This document shows, piece by piece, positions 19,645-29,192 of a stretch of 45,999 nucleotides of DNA. The stretch covers positions 1 through 45,999 of the forward strand of contig CAIQON010000284.1 of assembly GCA_903873475.1 (NCBI GenBank), written 5' to 3'. How positions within the stretch are numbered: the first letter of the stretch is position 1; each line of letters starts with the position of its first letter. The position numbers and the translations under genes were made by a program. Below the pieces are notes generated by a model that was given only the letters and a program-made list of their open reading frames with translations, was not told the origin of the DNA and did no database searches. This stretch comes from an uncultured bacterium (GTDB lineage: Bacteria > Pseudomonadota > Gammaproteobacteria > Burkholderiales > CAIKXV01).

Positions 19645-21780
19645 TCACTGGTCGCGCTCCCGCGGCTGTCCCTTCACGCGGACGATGCGCGCCACCTCGG
19701 GGATCAGTCGCAGCCGTTTCATGATCTGCGCCAGGTGGAAGCGGTTGGTCACCTGCAGCGTGAAGTTCATCGTCGAATAGGCGCTGGAGTCGGACTGCTC
19801 GACGCTGACGTTGTCGATGTTCGACCCCGCTTCGGCGATGCCGCCGGCCACGCGTGCGAGAACCCCGCGCTCGTTCGCCACCGACAGTCGGATGTTCACG
19901 AGGAACGTGCGGCGTGTCTTGTCGTCCCATTGCACGTCGACCCAGCGGTCGGATTCATGCCGGCTCTTGCGGATCACCGGGCAGTCCTGGGTGTGGATCA
20001 CGATGCCCTGGCCCTTGCTGACCAGGCCGATCACCGGGTCGCCCGGGATCGGGTTGCAGCAGCGCGCCAGCTGCGCGGCCATGCCCTCGGTGCCGCGGAT
20101 CAGGATGGTGCCCGGCATCTGCTGCTCTGACGGGGCGATGCCCGATCGCTGCAGCAGGCTGGCGGCGACCACGGCGGCGAGCCGCTTGCCCAACCCGATA
20201 TCGGCGTGCAGTTCCGACTTGCTCTTCGCGCCCGACTCGCGCAGGTACTTGTCCCAGCTGTCGGCGCCGATCTCCGCCGGCGTACCCTTGAGCGTAGCCA
20301 GTGCCTGGTTCAGCAGCCGCTCGCCGAGCAGCACCGACTCCTCGAGCTGCATGGTCTTGAGGACGTGCCGGATCTGCGAGCGCGCGCGCGCGGTGGCGAC
20401 GAAATTGAGCCAGGCCGGGTTCGGCCGCGCCTGTACCGCGATGATGATGTCCACGCGGTCGCCGTTCTTCAGCTCCGTGCGCAGCGGCATCAGCTCGTCG
20501 TTGATCTTCACCGCGATCGCGCGGTTGCCGATGTCCGTGTGCACGAAGTACGCGAAGTCGACCGCTGTCGCGCCGCGCGGCAGCGCCATGATCTTGCCCT
20601 TCGGCGTGAACACGTACACCTCGTCGGGGAACAGGTCGACCTTCAGGTGTTCCAGGAACTCGACCGCGGTGCCCGAGGTGGTCTGCAGTTCGAGCAGGCT
20701 CTGCAGCCACTGGTGGGTCTTCTGGTGCAACTCGTTCAGGTCGGCGTCGGAGGTCTTGTACAGCCAGTGCGAGGCCACGCCGGCCTCGGCGATCTTGTGC
20801 ATCTCGTGCGTCCGGATCTGCACTTCCAGGGGCATGCCGAACGGGCCGAACAGCGTCGTGTGCAGCGACTGGTAGCCGTTCGCCTTCGGGATCGCGATGT
20901 AGTCCTTGAACTTGCCCGGGAAGGGCTTGTAGAGGCCGTGCAGGATGCCCAGCGTCACGTAGCAGGACGGCACGTCTTTCACGATCACGCGGAAGCCGTA
21001 GATGTCCTGAACCTGCGCGAACGACAGTTGCTTCTCGAGCATCTTGTTGTAGATCGAGTGCAGGTGCTTCTCGCGCCCGGTGACCGCTGCGTCGATGCCG
21101 CCCTCCTTGAGTCGCGCGAGGATCGCGTCGAGCACCTTGCCGACCACTTCGCGGCGGTTTCCGCGCGAGGTCTTGAGCGCCTTGGAAAGCACCCGGTACC
21201 GTGTCGGGTGCAGGTAGCGGAACGACAGGTCTTCCAGTTCCTGGTAGATGCTGTTGAGCCCCAGCCGGTTGGCTATGGGCGCGTAGATGTCGAGCGTCTC
21301 GCGCGCGATGCGCTTCTTGCGTGCCGGATCCATCACCTGCATCGTGCGCATGTTGTGCAGGCGATCGGCGAGCTTGATCAGGATCACGCGCACGTCGCGC
21401 GCCATCGCCAGCAGCATCTTGCGGAAATTCTCGGCCTGGAAGTCTTCCTTGCTCTGGAACTCGATCGCGTCGATCTTCGACACGCCGTCTACCAGTTCGG
21501 CGACCGGCTTGCCGAACGATTCGGCGATCTCCTCCTTCGTGACGGCCGTGTCCTCCATCACGTCGTGCAGGAGAGCGGCGGTCAGCGCCTGCGGATCGAG
21601 GTGCCACTGGGCCAGGATCTTCGCGACCGCGAGCGGATGCGAGATATAGGGTTCGCCGCTCTTGCGGAACTGCCCGTGGTGCGCGGCCTCGCTGAATGCG
21701 TAGGCGCGTTGCAGCCTGGAAACGTCGTCTGCCTTGAGGTAGGACGTGAGGTCCTTGAACAGCAGTTCGGATTCGAGCAT
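19645..21780 (-). CDS. spoT: Bifunctional (p)ppGpp synthetase/hydrolase (RelA/SpoT family)
   Basis: HD domain (LLHDVMEDTAVT), synthetase domain (YGFRVIVKD; PKANGYQSLHTTLFGPFGMPLEVQIRT), TGS and C-terminal ACT; downstream of rpoZ. Confidence 0.95.
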   Translation of the reverse strand: MLESELLFKDLTSYLKADDVSRLQRAYAFSEAAHHGQFRKSGEPYISHPLAVAKILAQWHLDPQALTAALLHDVMEDTAVTKEEIAESFGKPVAELVDGVSKIDAIEFQSKEDFQAENFRKMLLAMARDVRVILIKLADRLHNMRTMQVMDPARKKRIARETLDIYAPIANRLGLNSIYQELEDLSFRYLHPTRYRVLSKALKTSRGNRREVVGKVLDAILARLKEGGIDAAVTGREKHLHSIYNKMLEKQLSFAQVQDIYGFRVIVKDVPSCYVTLGILHGLYKPFPGKFKDYIAIPKANGYQSLHTTLFGPFGMPLEVQIRTHEMHKIAEAGVASHWLYKTSDADLNELHQKTHQWLQSLLELQTTSGTAVEFLEHLKVDLFPDEVYVFTPKGKIMALPRGATAVDFAYFVHTDIGNRAIAVKINDELMPLRTELKNGDRVDIIIAVQARPNPAWLNFVATARARSQIRHVLKTMQLEESVLLGERLLNQALATLKGTPAEIGADSWDKYLRESGAKSKSELHADIGLGKRLAAVVAASLLQRSGIAPSEQQMPGTILIRGTEGMAAQLARCCNPIPGDPVIGLVSKGQGIVIHTQDCPVIRKSRHESDRWVDVQWDDKTRRTFLVNIRLSVANERGVLARVAGGIAEAGSNIDNVSVEQSDSSAYSTMNFTLQVTNRFHLAQIMKRLRLIPEVARIVRVKGQPRERDQ

Positions 21781-21836
21781 CAGCGCTGCAGCCCGGGTGG
21801 GTGGTTCATCGGCTTCGAGAGCCTACCAGAAAGCAA

Positions 21837-21871
21837 AACGCCGCCCGGGGCCTTCGCGGCGGGGCGGCGTT
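21837..21871 (-). terminator. Rho-independent-like terminator between rpoZ and spoT
   Basis: Perfect 10-bp stem AACGCCGCCC/GGGCGGCGTT, followed on the minus strand by TTTTGCTTTC. Confidence 0.65.
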
Positions 21872-21938
21872 GCCGAGTGCGCCCGATGCGTGTCGCTGCA
21901 CGCACCAGGACCGGCGGGCGCGTGGCGCCCTGCACGGC

Positions 21939-22148
21939 TCAGGTATTCGGCGCGCGGTGCATGATGTCGAGGCTGATCTTGCCCATGGCGATCTCGCGCA
22001 GCGCGATCACCGTCGGCTTGTCCTTGTTTGCCTCGACCAGCGGCGTGGCGCCCATCGTCAACTGGCGTGCGCGGTAGGTGGCCGCGAGCGTGAGTTCGAA
22101 ACGGTTGGTGACCTGCTTGAGGGCGTCATCTACGGTGATACGGGCCAT
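21939..22148 (-). CDS. rpoZ: RNA polymerase omega subunit
   Basis: [30 protein letters not shown]; between gmk and spoT. Confidence 0.96.
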   Translation of the reverse strand: MARITVDDALKQVTNRFELTLAATYRARQLTMGATPLVEANKDKPTVIALREIAMGKISLDIMHRAPNT

Positions 22149-22193
22149 GTGTAAATCTCCGGCAGCCTGGCGCGCGAGGCGCGCCGGGCGGGT

Positions 22194-22802
22194 TCATCTG
22201 AGCGCTTGTATCAGCGCCTGGTGGCGTACGAGTTGCGCGGGACGCATCAGGCGGTGCGCGATCACGATGCTCTGCAGTTCGCGCGCAGCGGTGGCGAATA
22301 CCGAATTCACTATAACATAGTCGAATTCGCCGACATGGGCTATCTCGGCGCGCGCTGCCCTGACGCGGCGGGCGATCACCTCTTCGCTGTCCTGCCCGCG
22401 GCCGCGCAACCTCGACTCGAGCGCTTCGATCGACGGCGGCAGTATGAACACGCTCACCGCCTGCGGGTACAACTGCCGCACCTGCTGCGCACCCTGCCAG
22501 TCGATCTCGAGCACGATATCCTCGCCCGCCGCCAGCGCATCCAGCACCCAGGTTCGTCCGGTGCCGTAGCAGTTGCCGTGCACCCGCGCATGTTCGAGCA
22601 GGTCGTTCGACTCGATCATCCGCTCGAATTCGGGCATGGCCACGAAATGGTAATCGTGCCCGTCCGCCTCGCCCGGCCGAGGCGCGCGTGTCGTGTAGGA
22701 CACCGACTTGCGGACCGCCGGGTCGGCCGCGAGCAGCGCATTGACCAGCGAGGTCTTGCCCGCACCCGAAGGCGCGCTGACGACGAACAGGCAGCCGCTC
22801 AT
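22194..22802 (-). CDS. gmk: Guanylate kinase
   Basis: LFVVSAPSGAGKTSLVNALL, VSYTTRAPRPGEADGHDYHFV. Confidence 0.96.
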   Translation of the reverse strand: MSGCLFVVSAPSGAGKTSLVNALLAADPAVRKSVSYTTRAPRPGEADGHDYHFVAMPEFERMIESNDLLEHARVHGNCYGTGRTWVLDALAAGEDIVLEIDWQGAQQVRQLYPQAVSVFILPPSIEALESRLRGRGQDSEEVIARRVRAARAEIAHVGEFDYVIVNSVFATAARELQSIVIAHRLMRPAQLVRHQALIQALR

Positions 22803-23678
22803 CTATTCGACATTCTGGATCTGCTCGCGCATCTGCTCGATCAGCACCTTGAGCTCGATGGCGGCCTGGGTGGTGGCGGTATCGACCGATTTCGAGCCCA
22901 GCGTGTTGGATTCGCGGTTGAATTCCTGCATCAGGAAGTCGAGCCGCTTGCCGACCGCACCGCCGCGCGACAGCGTGCGCCGCAGTTCATCGACGTGGGC
23001 GCAGAGACGGGACAGTTCTTCCTCGACGTCGATCTTCGACGCGTACAGTACGAGTTCATGGGCGAGGCGATCCGGGTCGGCCGCGATGCCTGCATCGGCC
23101 AGCCGGGCCAGCAGCCGTTCGCGCTGTGCCGCGAGCAGCGCCGGGATGCGCGGCTTGACGTCGGCTACGATCGCCGCGACGCCGTCGGCACGCTCCAGGA
23201 TGAAGGCGCGCAACTTGTCGCCCTCGCGCTCGCGCGATGCGTTGAACTGCAACAGCGCCTCGTCGCACAGCCCGAGCACGATGTCGCGCAGCGCATCGCC
23301 GGCGAGCGCCTGGGTCACCAGCACGCCGGGCCAGCGCAGGATCTCCGCGACGCCCAGCGCGGGCGCACCCGGGGCTGCCGTGCGCACGGCGGTGGCCAGT
23401 TGCAGCAGGTTCGCCAGCGCGGCCGGATCGAGCGACCCCTGGGTGCCGCCGGTGCCCGCGGCGTTGATCGACATGCGGCATTCGACCTTGCCGCGTCCGA
23501 CCTTCGCCGCCACGCGCTCGCGCATCGGCTGCTCGAACGGCCGCAGTTCTTCCGGCATCCGGAACTGCAGGTCGAGGAAGCGGTTGTTCACCGCGCGCAA
23601 TTCGAGCGTGAACACGCCCTGCGGCAATTCGCGCGTGGCCACCGCGTAGCCGGTCATGCTGCTGATCTTGCCTGCCAT
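22803..23678 (-). CDS. yicC: YicC family endoribonuclease-like protein
   Basis: KISSMTGYAVATREL..., C-terminal DFLMQEFNRESNTLGSKS...IELKVLIEQMREQIQNVE. Confidence 0.93.
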   Translation of the reverse strand: MAGKISSMTGYAVATRELPQGVFTLELRAVNNRFLDLQFRMPEELRPFEQPMRERVAAKVGRGKVECRMSINAAGTGGTQGSLDPAALANLLQLATAVRTAAPGAPALGVAEILRWPGVLVTQALAGDALRDIVLGLCDEALLQFNASREREGDKLRAFILERADGVAAIVADVKPRIPALLAAQRERLLARLADAGIAADPDRLAHELVLYASKIDVEEELSRLCAHVDELRRTLSRGGAVGKRLDFLMQEFNRESNTLGSKSVDTATTQAAIELKVLIEQMREQIQNVE

Positions 23679-23782
23679 GGGTCTGCCTGGGATCTGCCTG
23701 TGTGTTTCGGGGGTTGTAACCGCGCACGCCAGCGCAGACAATCCGCGCCTCATATCGACGATAGCACAGCGCCTGCCCCCCG

Positions 23783-24562
23783 ATGACCCAGCCCGCCAGC
23801 AATGCCACCGCCCCCGCCCCCGCGCTCACCCGGCCCAGCGGACGCGCGCCCTCCGCCCTGCGGCGCGTGACCCTCGAACGCGGCTTCACGCGCCATGCCG
23901 AGGGTTCGGTGCTGGTCACCGCCGGCGAGACCCGGGTGATCTGCACCGCCAGCATCGAAGAAGGCGTACCGTCGTTCCTGCGCGGCAAGGGGCAGGGCTG
24001 GATGACCGCCGAGTACGGCATGTTGCCGCGCTCGACGCACACGCGCATGGCGCGCGAAGCGGCGCGCGGCAAGCAGTCGGGTCGCACCCAGGAGATCCAG
24101 CGCCTGATCGGCCGGTCGCTGCGCGCGGCGGTCGACCTCACGGCGCTCGGCGAGCGCACCCTGCAGATCGACTGCGACGTGATCCAGGCCGATGGTGGCA
24201 CCCGCACCGCGAGCATCACGGGCGCCTTCGTCGCGGTACACGATGCGTTGTCCGGGCTGGTCCGACAGGGCCTGATACCGGCGCTGCCGATCCGCGACCA
24301 TGTCGCGGCGGTGTCGGTCGGCGTCTGGCACGGCATGCCGGTGCTCGACCTCGACTACGCTGAAGACTCCGACTGCGACACCGACATGAACGTGGTGATG
24401 AACGGCAGCGGCGGCTTCATCGAGGTACAGGGCACGGCAGAGGGCGAAGCCTTCTCGCGCGAGGAGATGGACGCGCTGCTGGCGCTGGCGCAGAAGGGCA
24501 TCGCGGAACTGGTCGAGTTGCAGAAGCAGGTGTTGTCCACCCCGGCTGCGGGCGGTGCCTGA
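23783..24562 (+). CDS. rph: Ribonuclease PH
   Basis: [61 protein letters not shown]. Confidence 0.96.
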   Translation: MTQPASNATAPAPALTRPSGRAPSALRRVTLERGFTRHAEGSVLVTAGETRVICTASIEEGVPSFLRGKGQGWMTAEYGMLPRSTHTRMAREAARGKQSGRTQEIQRLIGRSLRAAVDLTALGERTLQIDCDVIQADGGTRTASITGAFVAVHDALSGLVRQGLIPALPIRDHVAAVSVGVWHGMPVLDLDYAEDSDCDTDMNVVMNGSGGFIEVQGTAEGEAFSREEMDALLALAQKGIAELVELQKQVLSTPAAGGA

Positions 24563-25172
24563 AGTGGCGTCCGGGAACGCGCGTACACGCCTGGTGATCG
24601 CCAGCGGCAATGCCGGCAAGCTGCGCGAGATCGACCACATTCTCGCGCCGCTGAACTTCGAGGTGATCCCGCAGGGCGCGCTGGGAGTGACCGAGGCGCC
24701 CGAGCCGTACTGCACCTTCATCGAGAATGCGCTGGCCAAGGCGCGCCACGCCTCGGCGTCGACCGGGCTGCCGGCGCTCGCCGACGATTCCGGCATCTGC
24801 GTCCCGGCACTGGGCGGGGCGCCCGGCGTGCATTCCGCGCGCTATGCCGGCGAGCCGAAGTCGGATGCACGCAACAACGAGAAACTCGTTGCCGCGCTCG
24901 ACGGCATCGCCGACCGGCGCGCACACTACTGCTGCGTGATCGTGGTGGTGCGCTCGGCCGATGATCCGCAGCCGCTGATCGGCGAAGGTGTCTGGGCTGG
25001 CGAAGTCGCCCGGGCGCCGGCCGGAGAAGGCGGCTTCGGCTACGATCCGTGGTTCCTGATTCCCTCGGCCGGGCTGACCGCCGCACAGATGCCGGCGGAA
25101 CGGAAGAACCGGATCAGCCACCGGGCGATGGCGCTGGCGAGCATCGCCGGGAAGCTGCGCTCGGATTTCTGA
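24555..25172 (+). CDS. rdgB: Non-canonical purine NTP pyrophosphatase RdgB
   Basis: [51 protein letters not shown]. Confidence 0.95.
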   Translation: MPEVASGNARTRLVIASGNAGKLREIDHILAPLNFEVIPQGALGVTEAPEPYCTFIENALAKARHASASTGLPALADDSGICVPALGGAPGVHSARYAGEPKSDARNNEKLVAALDGIADRRAHYCCVIVVVRSADDPQPLIGEGVWAGEVARAPAGEGGFGYDPWFLIPSAGLTAAQMPAERKNRISHRAMALASIAGKLRSDF

Positions 25173-25239
25173 AGGCCCGCCGGTCCGCCGGCGGCGGGAT
25201 CAACCGCGCGAATGCCCGCGCGGGACCCCACATTAGGAC

Positions 25240-26745
25240 ATGTCGATGGCGAGCCAGACCGAAATCACCAACATGGCCGTGTTCTGCGATTTCGAGAACG
25301 TGGCCCTCGGCGTGCGTGACGCCAACTACGCCAAGTTCGACATCGACAAGGTGCTCGAGCGGCTGCTGCTCAAGGGCAACATCGTGGTGCGCAAGGCGTA
25401 CTGCGACTGGGACCGGTACAAACAGTTCAAGCGCTCGATGCACGAGGCTTCGTTCGAACTGATCGAGATCCCGCATGTACGCCAGTCGGGCAAGAACTCC
25501 GCCGACATCCGGATGGTCGTCGATGCGCTCGACCTCTGCTACACGAAGGCCCACCTCGATACCTTCGTGCTGCTCACCGGTGATTCCGACTTCTCGCCGC
25601 TGGTGGCCAAGCTGCGCGAGAACGCGAAGACGGTGATCGGCGTCGGGGTCAAGCAGTCGACCTCCGACCTCCTGATCAACATCTGCGACGAATTCATCTA
25701 TTACGACGACCTGGTGCGCGAGCAGTTGCCTGGCCGCGGCGGCGTGCCGCGTGGCCGTACCGGCACCTCGCGCCGCTCGGGCTCGGCGCGGCCCGACGGC
25801 AACGGCCACGCGGTGCAGCCGATGGTCGGTCCGCCGCTCCCGCTGCACGAGTCGCTGCGCGGTCCGGCACGTGGTGCCCCGCGCGAGCGCAATGTCGATG
25901 CCGGTTCGCGCGAAGCGCCCGGTGAATCTGCCACCGACTCGGCAGTCGGCGCCCTGATGCCTGCCGCTGAGCCGACGGTGCGGCCGGTGGCCGAAGCGAC
26001 CCTCGTCCCGGCTGAAGGCGCGGGTATCGACGACCGTACACTGCCAGCCGCTGAAGGCGAAGCGGGCGCCGGGCCCGCGCCGCGCGGCCGGGCCCGCGCG
26101 AAGAGCACGCGTACCCGGGCCGGCTCGCGCCGCGGGTCGGCTGCGCCTGCCGTGGACGAGAACGCCACCGCGGCGGAGGCTGCCGAGGCCGAACCGGCAC
26201 TCGTCGTGACGGTCAGCGGTGCAGGGGCATCCGAGTCGACCGTGGTGCCGGCCGACGAGGCCGTGGTGGCGGAAGCGCCCGCGCCGACTGCGAAGGGGCG
26301 CGCCCGCCGCCCGCGGGCTGGCAGCAAGGCTGCACTGGCGGCTGCCGCGAAGCTCGCCGAGGCCGAGGCGGAGGCCGCAGCCGAAGCGGCGGCGCAGCCA
26401 TCGGCCGTCACGGGCAGCGAACTCGCCGAGGCGGGTACCAATCCGGCAGCCATCCACCCGGCCGATCCGGTCAGCGATGGTTCCGACAAGGCGCAGCAGG
26501 CAATCGACCTGGTCCTGGCCACGGTCGAGGCACTGGTGGCCGAACGTGGCGAGGAAGAACGCATCTGGGGCTCGATGGTCAAGCAGACGCTGAAGCGGCG
26601 CAATCCGGGCTTCAACGAGTCGTACTACGGCTTCCGCTCGTTCAGCGAACTGCTCGAGGAGGCCCAGGCCCGCCGGCTGCTCGAACTCACCCGCGACGAG
26701 AAGTCGGGCGGATTCATCCTGCGCCTGACCCATCACGACGACTGA
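25240..26745 (+). CDS. NYN-domain (LabA-like) protein with low-complexity linker and C-terminal OST-HTH/LOTUS-like domain
   Basis: NYN acidic motifs VFCDFENVALG, KNSADIRMVVDAL, LLTGDSDFSPLV; Ala/Arg/Glu-rich linker; C-terminal RIWGSMVKQTLKRRNPGFNESYYGFRSFSELLEEAQARRLLEL...GGFILRL. Confidence 0.85.
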   Translation: MSMASQTEITNMAVFCDFENVALGVRDANYAKFDIDKVLERLLLKGNIVVRKAYCDWDRYKQFKRSMHEASFELIEIPHVRQSGKNSADIRMVVDALDLCYTKAHLDTFVLLTGDSDFSPLVAKLRENAKTVIGVGVKQSTSDLLINICDEFIYYDDLVREQLPGRGGVPRGRTGTSRRSGSARPDGNGHAVQPMVGPPLPLHESLRGPARGAPRERNVDAGSREAPGESATDSAVGALMPAAEPTVRPVAEATLVPAEGAGIDDRTLPAAEGEAGAGPAPRGRARAKSTRTRAGSRRGSAAPAVDENATAAEAAEAEPALVVTVSGAGASESTVVPADEAVVAEAPAPTAKGRARRPRAGSKAALAAAAKLAEAEAEAAAEAAAQPSAVTGSELAEAGTNPAAIHPADPVSDGSDKAQQAIDLVLATVEALVAERGEEERIWGSMVKQTLKRRNPGFNESYYGFRSFSELLEEAQARRLLELTRDEKSGGFILRLTHHDD

Positions 26746-26812
26746 CGTCCCGACAACTGACGTCTGCACAACTGACGTCCGGACAACTGACGTCTGCACA
26801 ACTGACGTCCGG
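26738..26812. repeat. 15-bp tandem repeat, 5 copies (consensus acaactgacgtcygs)
   Basis: acgactgacgtcccg / acaactgacgtctgc / acaactgacgtccgg / acaactgacgtctgc / acaactgacgtccgg read directly; first copy overlaps the NYN gene stop codon. Confidence 0.97.
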
Positions 26813-26870
26813 ACGACCTGCGCGCGGTTACCATCCCCGCCTCGGAATACATCGAAGAAAAGGGGGGGAG

Positions 26871-28139
26871 ATGGCCCAGTCACAGGCGACGGCGTCCGGC
26901 GGACTCCACGAACCGTCGGGCGACCAGGCGTTCCGGCCTTTCGCCGGGCTGCGGGTGATCGACCTCACCCGGGTGCTGGCCGGCCCGTACTGCAGCTACC
27001 TGCTCGGGCTGCTCGGCGCCGACGTGATCAAGGTCGAGCCGCCCGGCCGCGGCGAGACCATACGCCGCCGCACCGGCGGCGACCCGGCGCTCGCAGAGGC
27101 TGGCGTGTCGGTCGCGTGGTCGACCCAGTCGGCGAACAAGCGCTGCATCACGCTCGATCTCGACCGTCCACGCGGGCAGGAACTGTTCCGTGAACTCGCG
27201 GCAGGTGCCGACGTGCTGGTGCAGAACCTGCGCACCGGTTCGGCCGAGAAGCGTGGCATCGGCTACACGCAGCTGTCGGCGATCAATCCGAAACTGATCT
27301 ACTGTGCGATCACCGCCTACGGCGGCAATGGCCCGCGCGCCACGCATCCGGCCTACGACAGCGTGATCCAGGCGGTGTCCGGCCTGATGAGCCTCACCGG
27401 GCAGCCCGACGGTGATCCGCTGAAGGTGGGTCCTCCGGTCATCGACTACGTCACCGGCATGAATGCCGCGCTGGCGGTGGTGTGCGCGCTGTTCGAGCGC
27501 ACGCAGACGGGCCGGGGGCGCTGCATCGACCTGGCAATGCTCGACTCGAATTTCGCGCTGATGACCTCGGCGCTGACCCTGTTCGTGAACACTGGCCGGC
27601 AGCCGACGCGACCGGGCAACGACGCCGCCAGCCGCGCCCCGGCTTCGACCACCTACCGGGTGTCCGATGGCCAGTTCGCGATTGCGATCAACGAGGAGCA
27701 CCAGTATGTGCACCTGTTCCAGTCGATGGGGCTGGCGCATCTGCTCGACGATCCGCGCTTCGCGACGCTGGCCGATCGCAACCGCAACATCCCGGCGCTG
27801 CGGGCGGAACTGCAACGGGTTTTCGAGACCAACACCTCGGCGCACTGGGAGACGGTACTGAACGAAGCCGGTGCCCCGGGTGGGCGGGTCAACTCGCTGG
27901 CGGAGGTGACCGCGCATCCGCAGTTCGCCGCGCGCAACCTGTTCCAGCAGGTGTCCCTGGAGGCCAATGGCGCCAGTGCGCAGATGCAGTTGCCGCTCGC
28001 GCCGTTTTCAGTCGACGGTGACCGCGGATCGATCCGGCTGGCCCCCCGCCCGGTAGGTGCCGACACCGATGCCGTGCTCGGCGAGCTCGGTGTCGGCGCC
28101 GCTGAGCTGGCGGCGCTGCGGGCTGACGGGACGATCTGA
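26871..28139 (+). CDS. CaiB/BaiF family (family III) CoA-transferase
   Basis: FAGLRVIDLTRVLAGPYCSYLLGLLGADVIKVEPPGRGE..., YDSVIQAVSGLMSLTGQPDGDPLKVG. Confidence 0.92.
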   Translation: MAQSQATASGGLHEPSGDQAFRPFAGLRVIDLTRVLAGPYCSYLLGLLGADVIKVEPPGRGETIRRRTGGDPALAEAGVSVAWSTQSANKRCITLDLDRPRGQELFRELAAGADVLVQNLRTGSAEKRGIGYTQLSAINPKLIYCAITAYGGNGPRATHPAYDSVIQAVSGLMSLTGQPDGDPLKVGPPVIDYVTGMNAALAVVCALFERTQTGRGRCIDLAMLDSNFALMTSALTLFVNTGRQPTRPGNDAASRAPASTTYRVSDGQFAIAINEEHQYVHLFQSMGLAHLLDDPRFATLADRNRNIPALRAELQRVFETNTSAHWETVLNEAGAPGGRVNSLAEVTAHPQFAARNLFQQVSLEANGASAQMQLPLAPFSVDGDRGSIRLAPRPVGADTDAVLGELGVGAAELAALRADGTI

Positions 28140-28148
28140 GCGGGGGCG

Positions 28149-29045
28149 TCAGCCGTCGACGATCGAATCGCTGGCCGGAATGCGCGCGATCGACCAGTGG
28201 TCGATCGCGAACGCCAGCAGCGCATCGCGACCGGCATCGATCGGCGGCGGTACCTGGCCCAGGAAGGCCAGCGCCTGCCGTAGCCAGGGTACCGCCGCAT
28301 CGGCATGGTCGAGGTCGACTGCTCGCGCGAACGTCTGTTTCGACAGCTTCTGCCGCTGCGCATTGAGCGCAAGTGGCAGGTGGGCATGGCGTGGCGAGGG
28401 AAGGCCGAGCAGGTGCTGCAGCCAGAGCTGGCGGGGCGTCGAGTCGAGCAGGTCGGCGCCCCGCACCACGTCGGTGATGCACTGCGCCGCATCGTCCACG
28501 ACCACCGCGAGCTGGTAGGCGAAGATGCCGTCCGCCCGGTGCACGACGAAGTCGCCGACATCGCGTTCCAGGTGCTGTTCGATACGCCCGCGTATCCGGT
28601 CGTCGAAGGCGATCGTGCGGTCGTCGACGCGTACGCGCCAGGCGCGCACGCTGCGCCCGGGTGGCAGGCCGCTGCGACAGGTCCCGGGATAGACCGGGCC
28701 CTCGATGCCGACATGCGTCGAGGCCGACGCGACTTCGGTGCGCGTGCAGGCGCAGGGGTATGCATGGCCGGCGGCGATCAGGGCATCGAGCGCCGCGCGG
28801 TATGTGCCGATCTCCCGGCTCTGCACATGGACCTCTCCGTCCCAGGCCAAGCCGAGTCGTTCGAGCGTGCGACGGATCGCATCTGCCGCGCCAGGCCTGT
28901 TGCGCGGCGTGTCGAGGTCTTCGATGCGCAGCAGCCATTCGCCACCCGCGGCGTGGGCGTCGAGCCAGCCTGCCAATGCCGCCACCAGCGAGCCGAAGTG
29001 GAGCGCGCCGGTGGGAGACGGTGCAAAACGCCCTCGGTAATTCAC
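28149..29045 (-). CDS. gluQ: Glutamyl-Q tRNA(Asp) synthetase
   Basis: RGRFAPSPTGALHFGSLVAALAGWLDA, LLRIEDLDTPR, YPCACTRTEV; lacks the GluRS anticodon domain. GTG start inferred. Confidence 0.92.
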   Translation of the reverse strand: MNYRGRFAPSPTGALHFGSLVAALAGWLDAHAAGGEWLLRIEDLDTPRNRPGAADAIRRTLERLGLAWDGEVHVQSREIGTYRAALDALIAAGHAYPCACTRTEVASASTHVGIEGPVYPGTCRSGLPPGRSVRAWRVRVDDRTIAFDDRIRGRIEQHLERDVGDFVVHRADGIFAYQLAVVVDDAAQCITDVVRGADLLDSTPRQLWLQHLLGLPSPRHAHLPLALNAQRQKLSKQTFARAVDLDHADAAVPWLRQALAFLGQVPPPIDAGRDALLAFAIDHWSIARIPASDSIVDG

Positions 29046-29192
29046 CCGGTGATTGTGCCGCCGGCGAGGCGTATGCGCCAGCAGGCGGCCGGTCATCGCC
29101 TTCCATCCGGGCACCGGGCCGCGATTGCCGGATAATGCAGGCCTGCCCGGTTGCCGTCAGTCGGCGGCCGCCGGGGGCCTGTCCCACCGCCG

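Noticed and set aside
20206-22077. 623-aa plus-strand ORF opposite spoT
   Set aside because: Antisense shadow of a clear RelA/SpoT gene.
26738-26812. Tandem repeat considered as a CRISPR-like array
   Set aside because: Units are contiguous 15-mers with no spacers and there are no cas genes nearby.
25114-26883. 589-aa minus-strand ORF with a TSVVQTSVVRTSVV repeat at its N-terminus
   Set aside because: The peptide repeat is only the antisense translation of the 15-bp tandem repeat; the rest is the shadow of the NYN gene.
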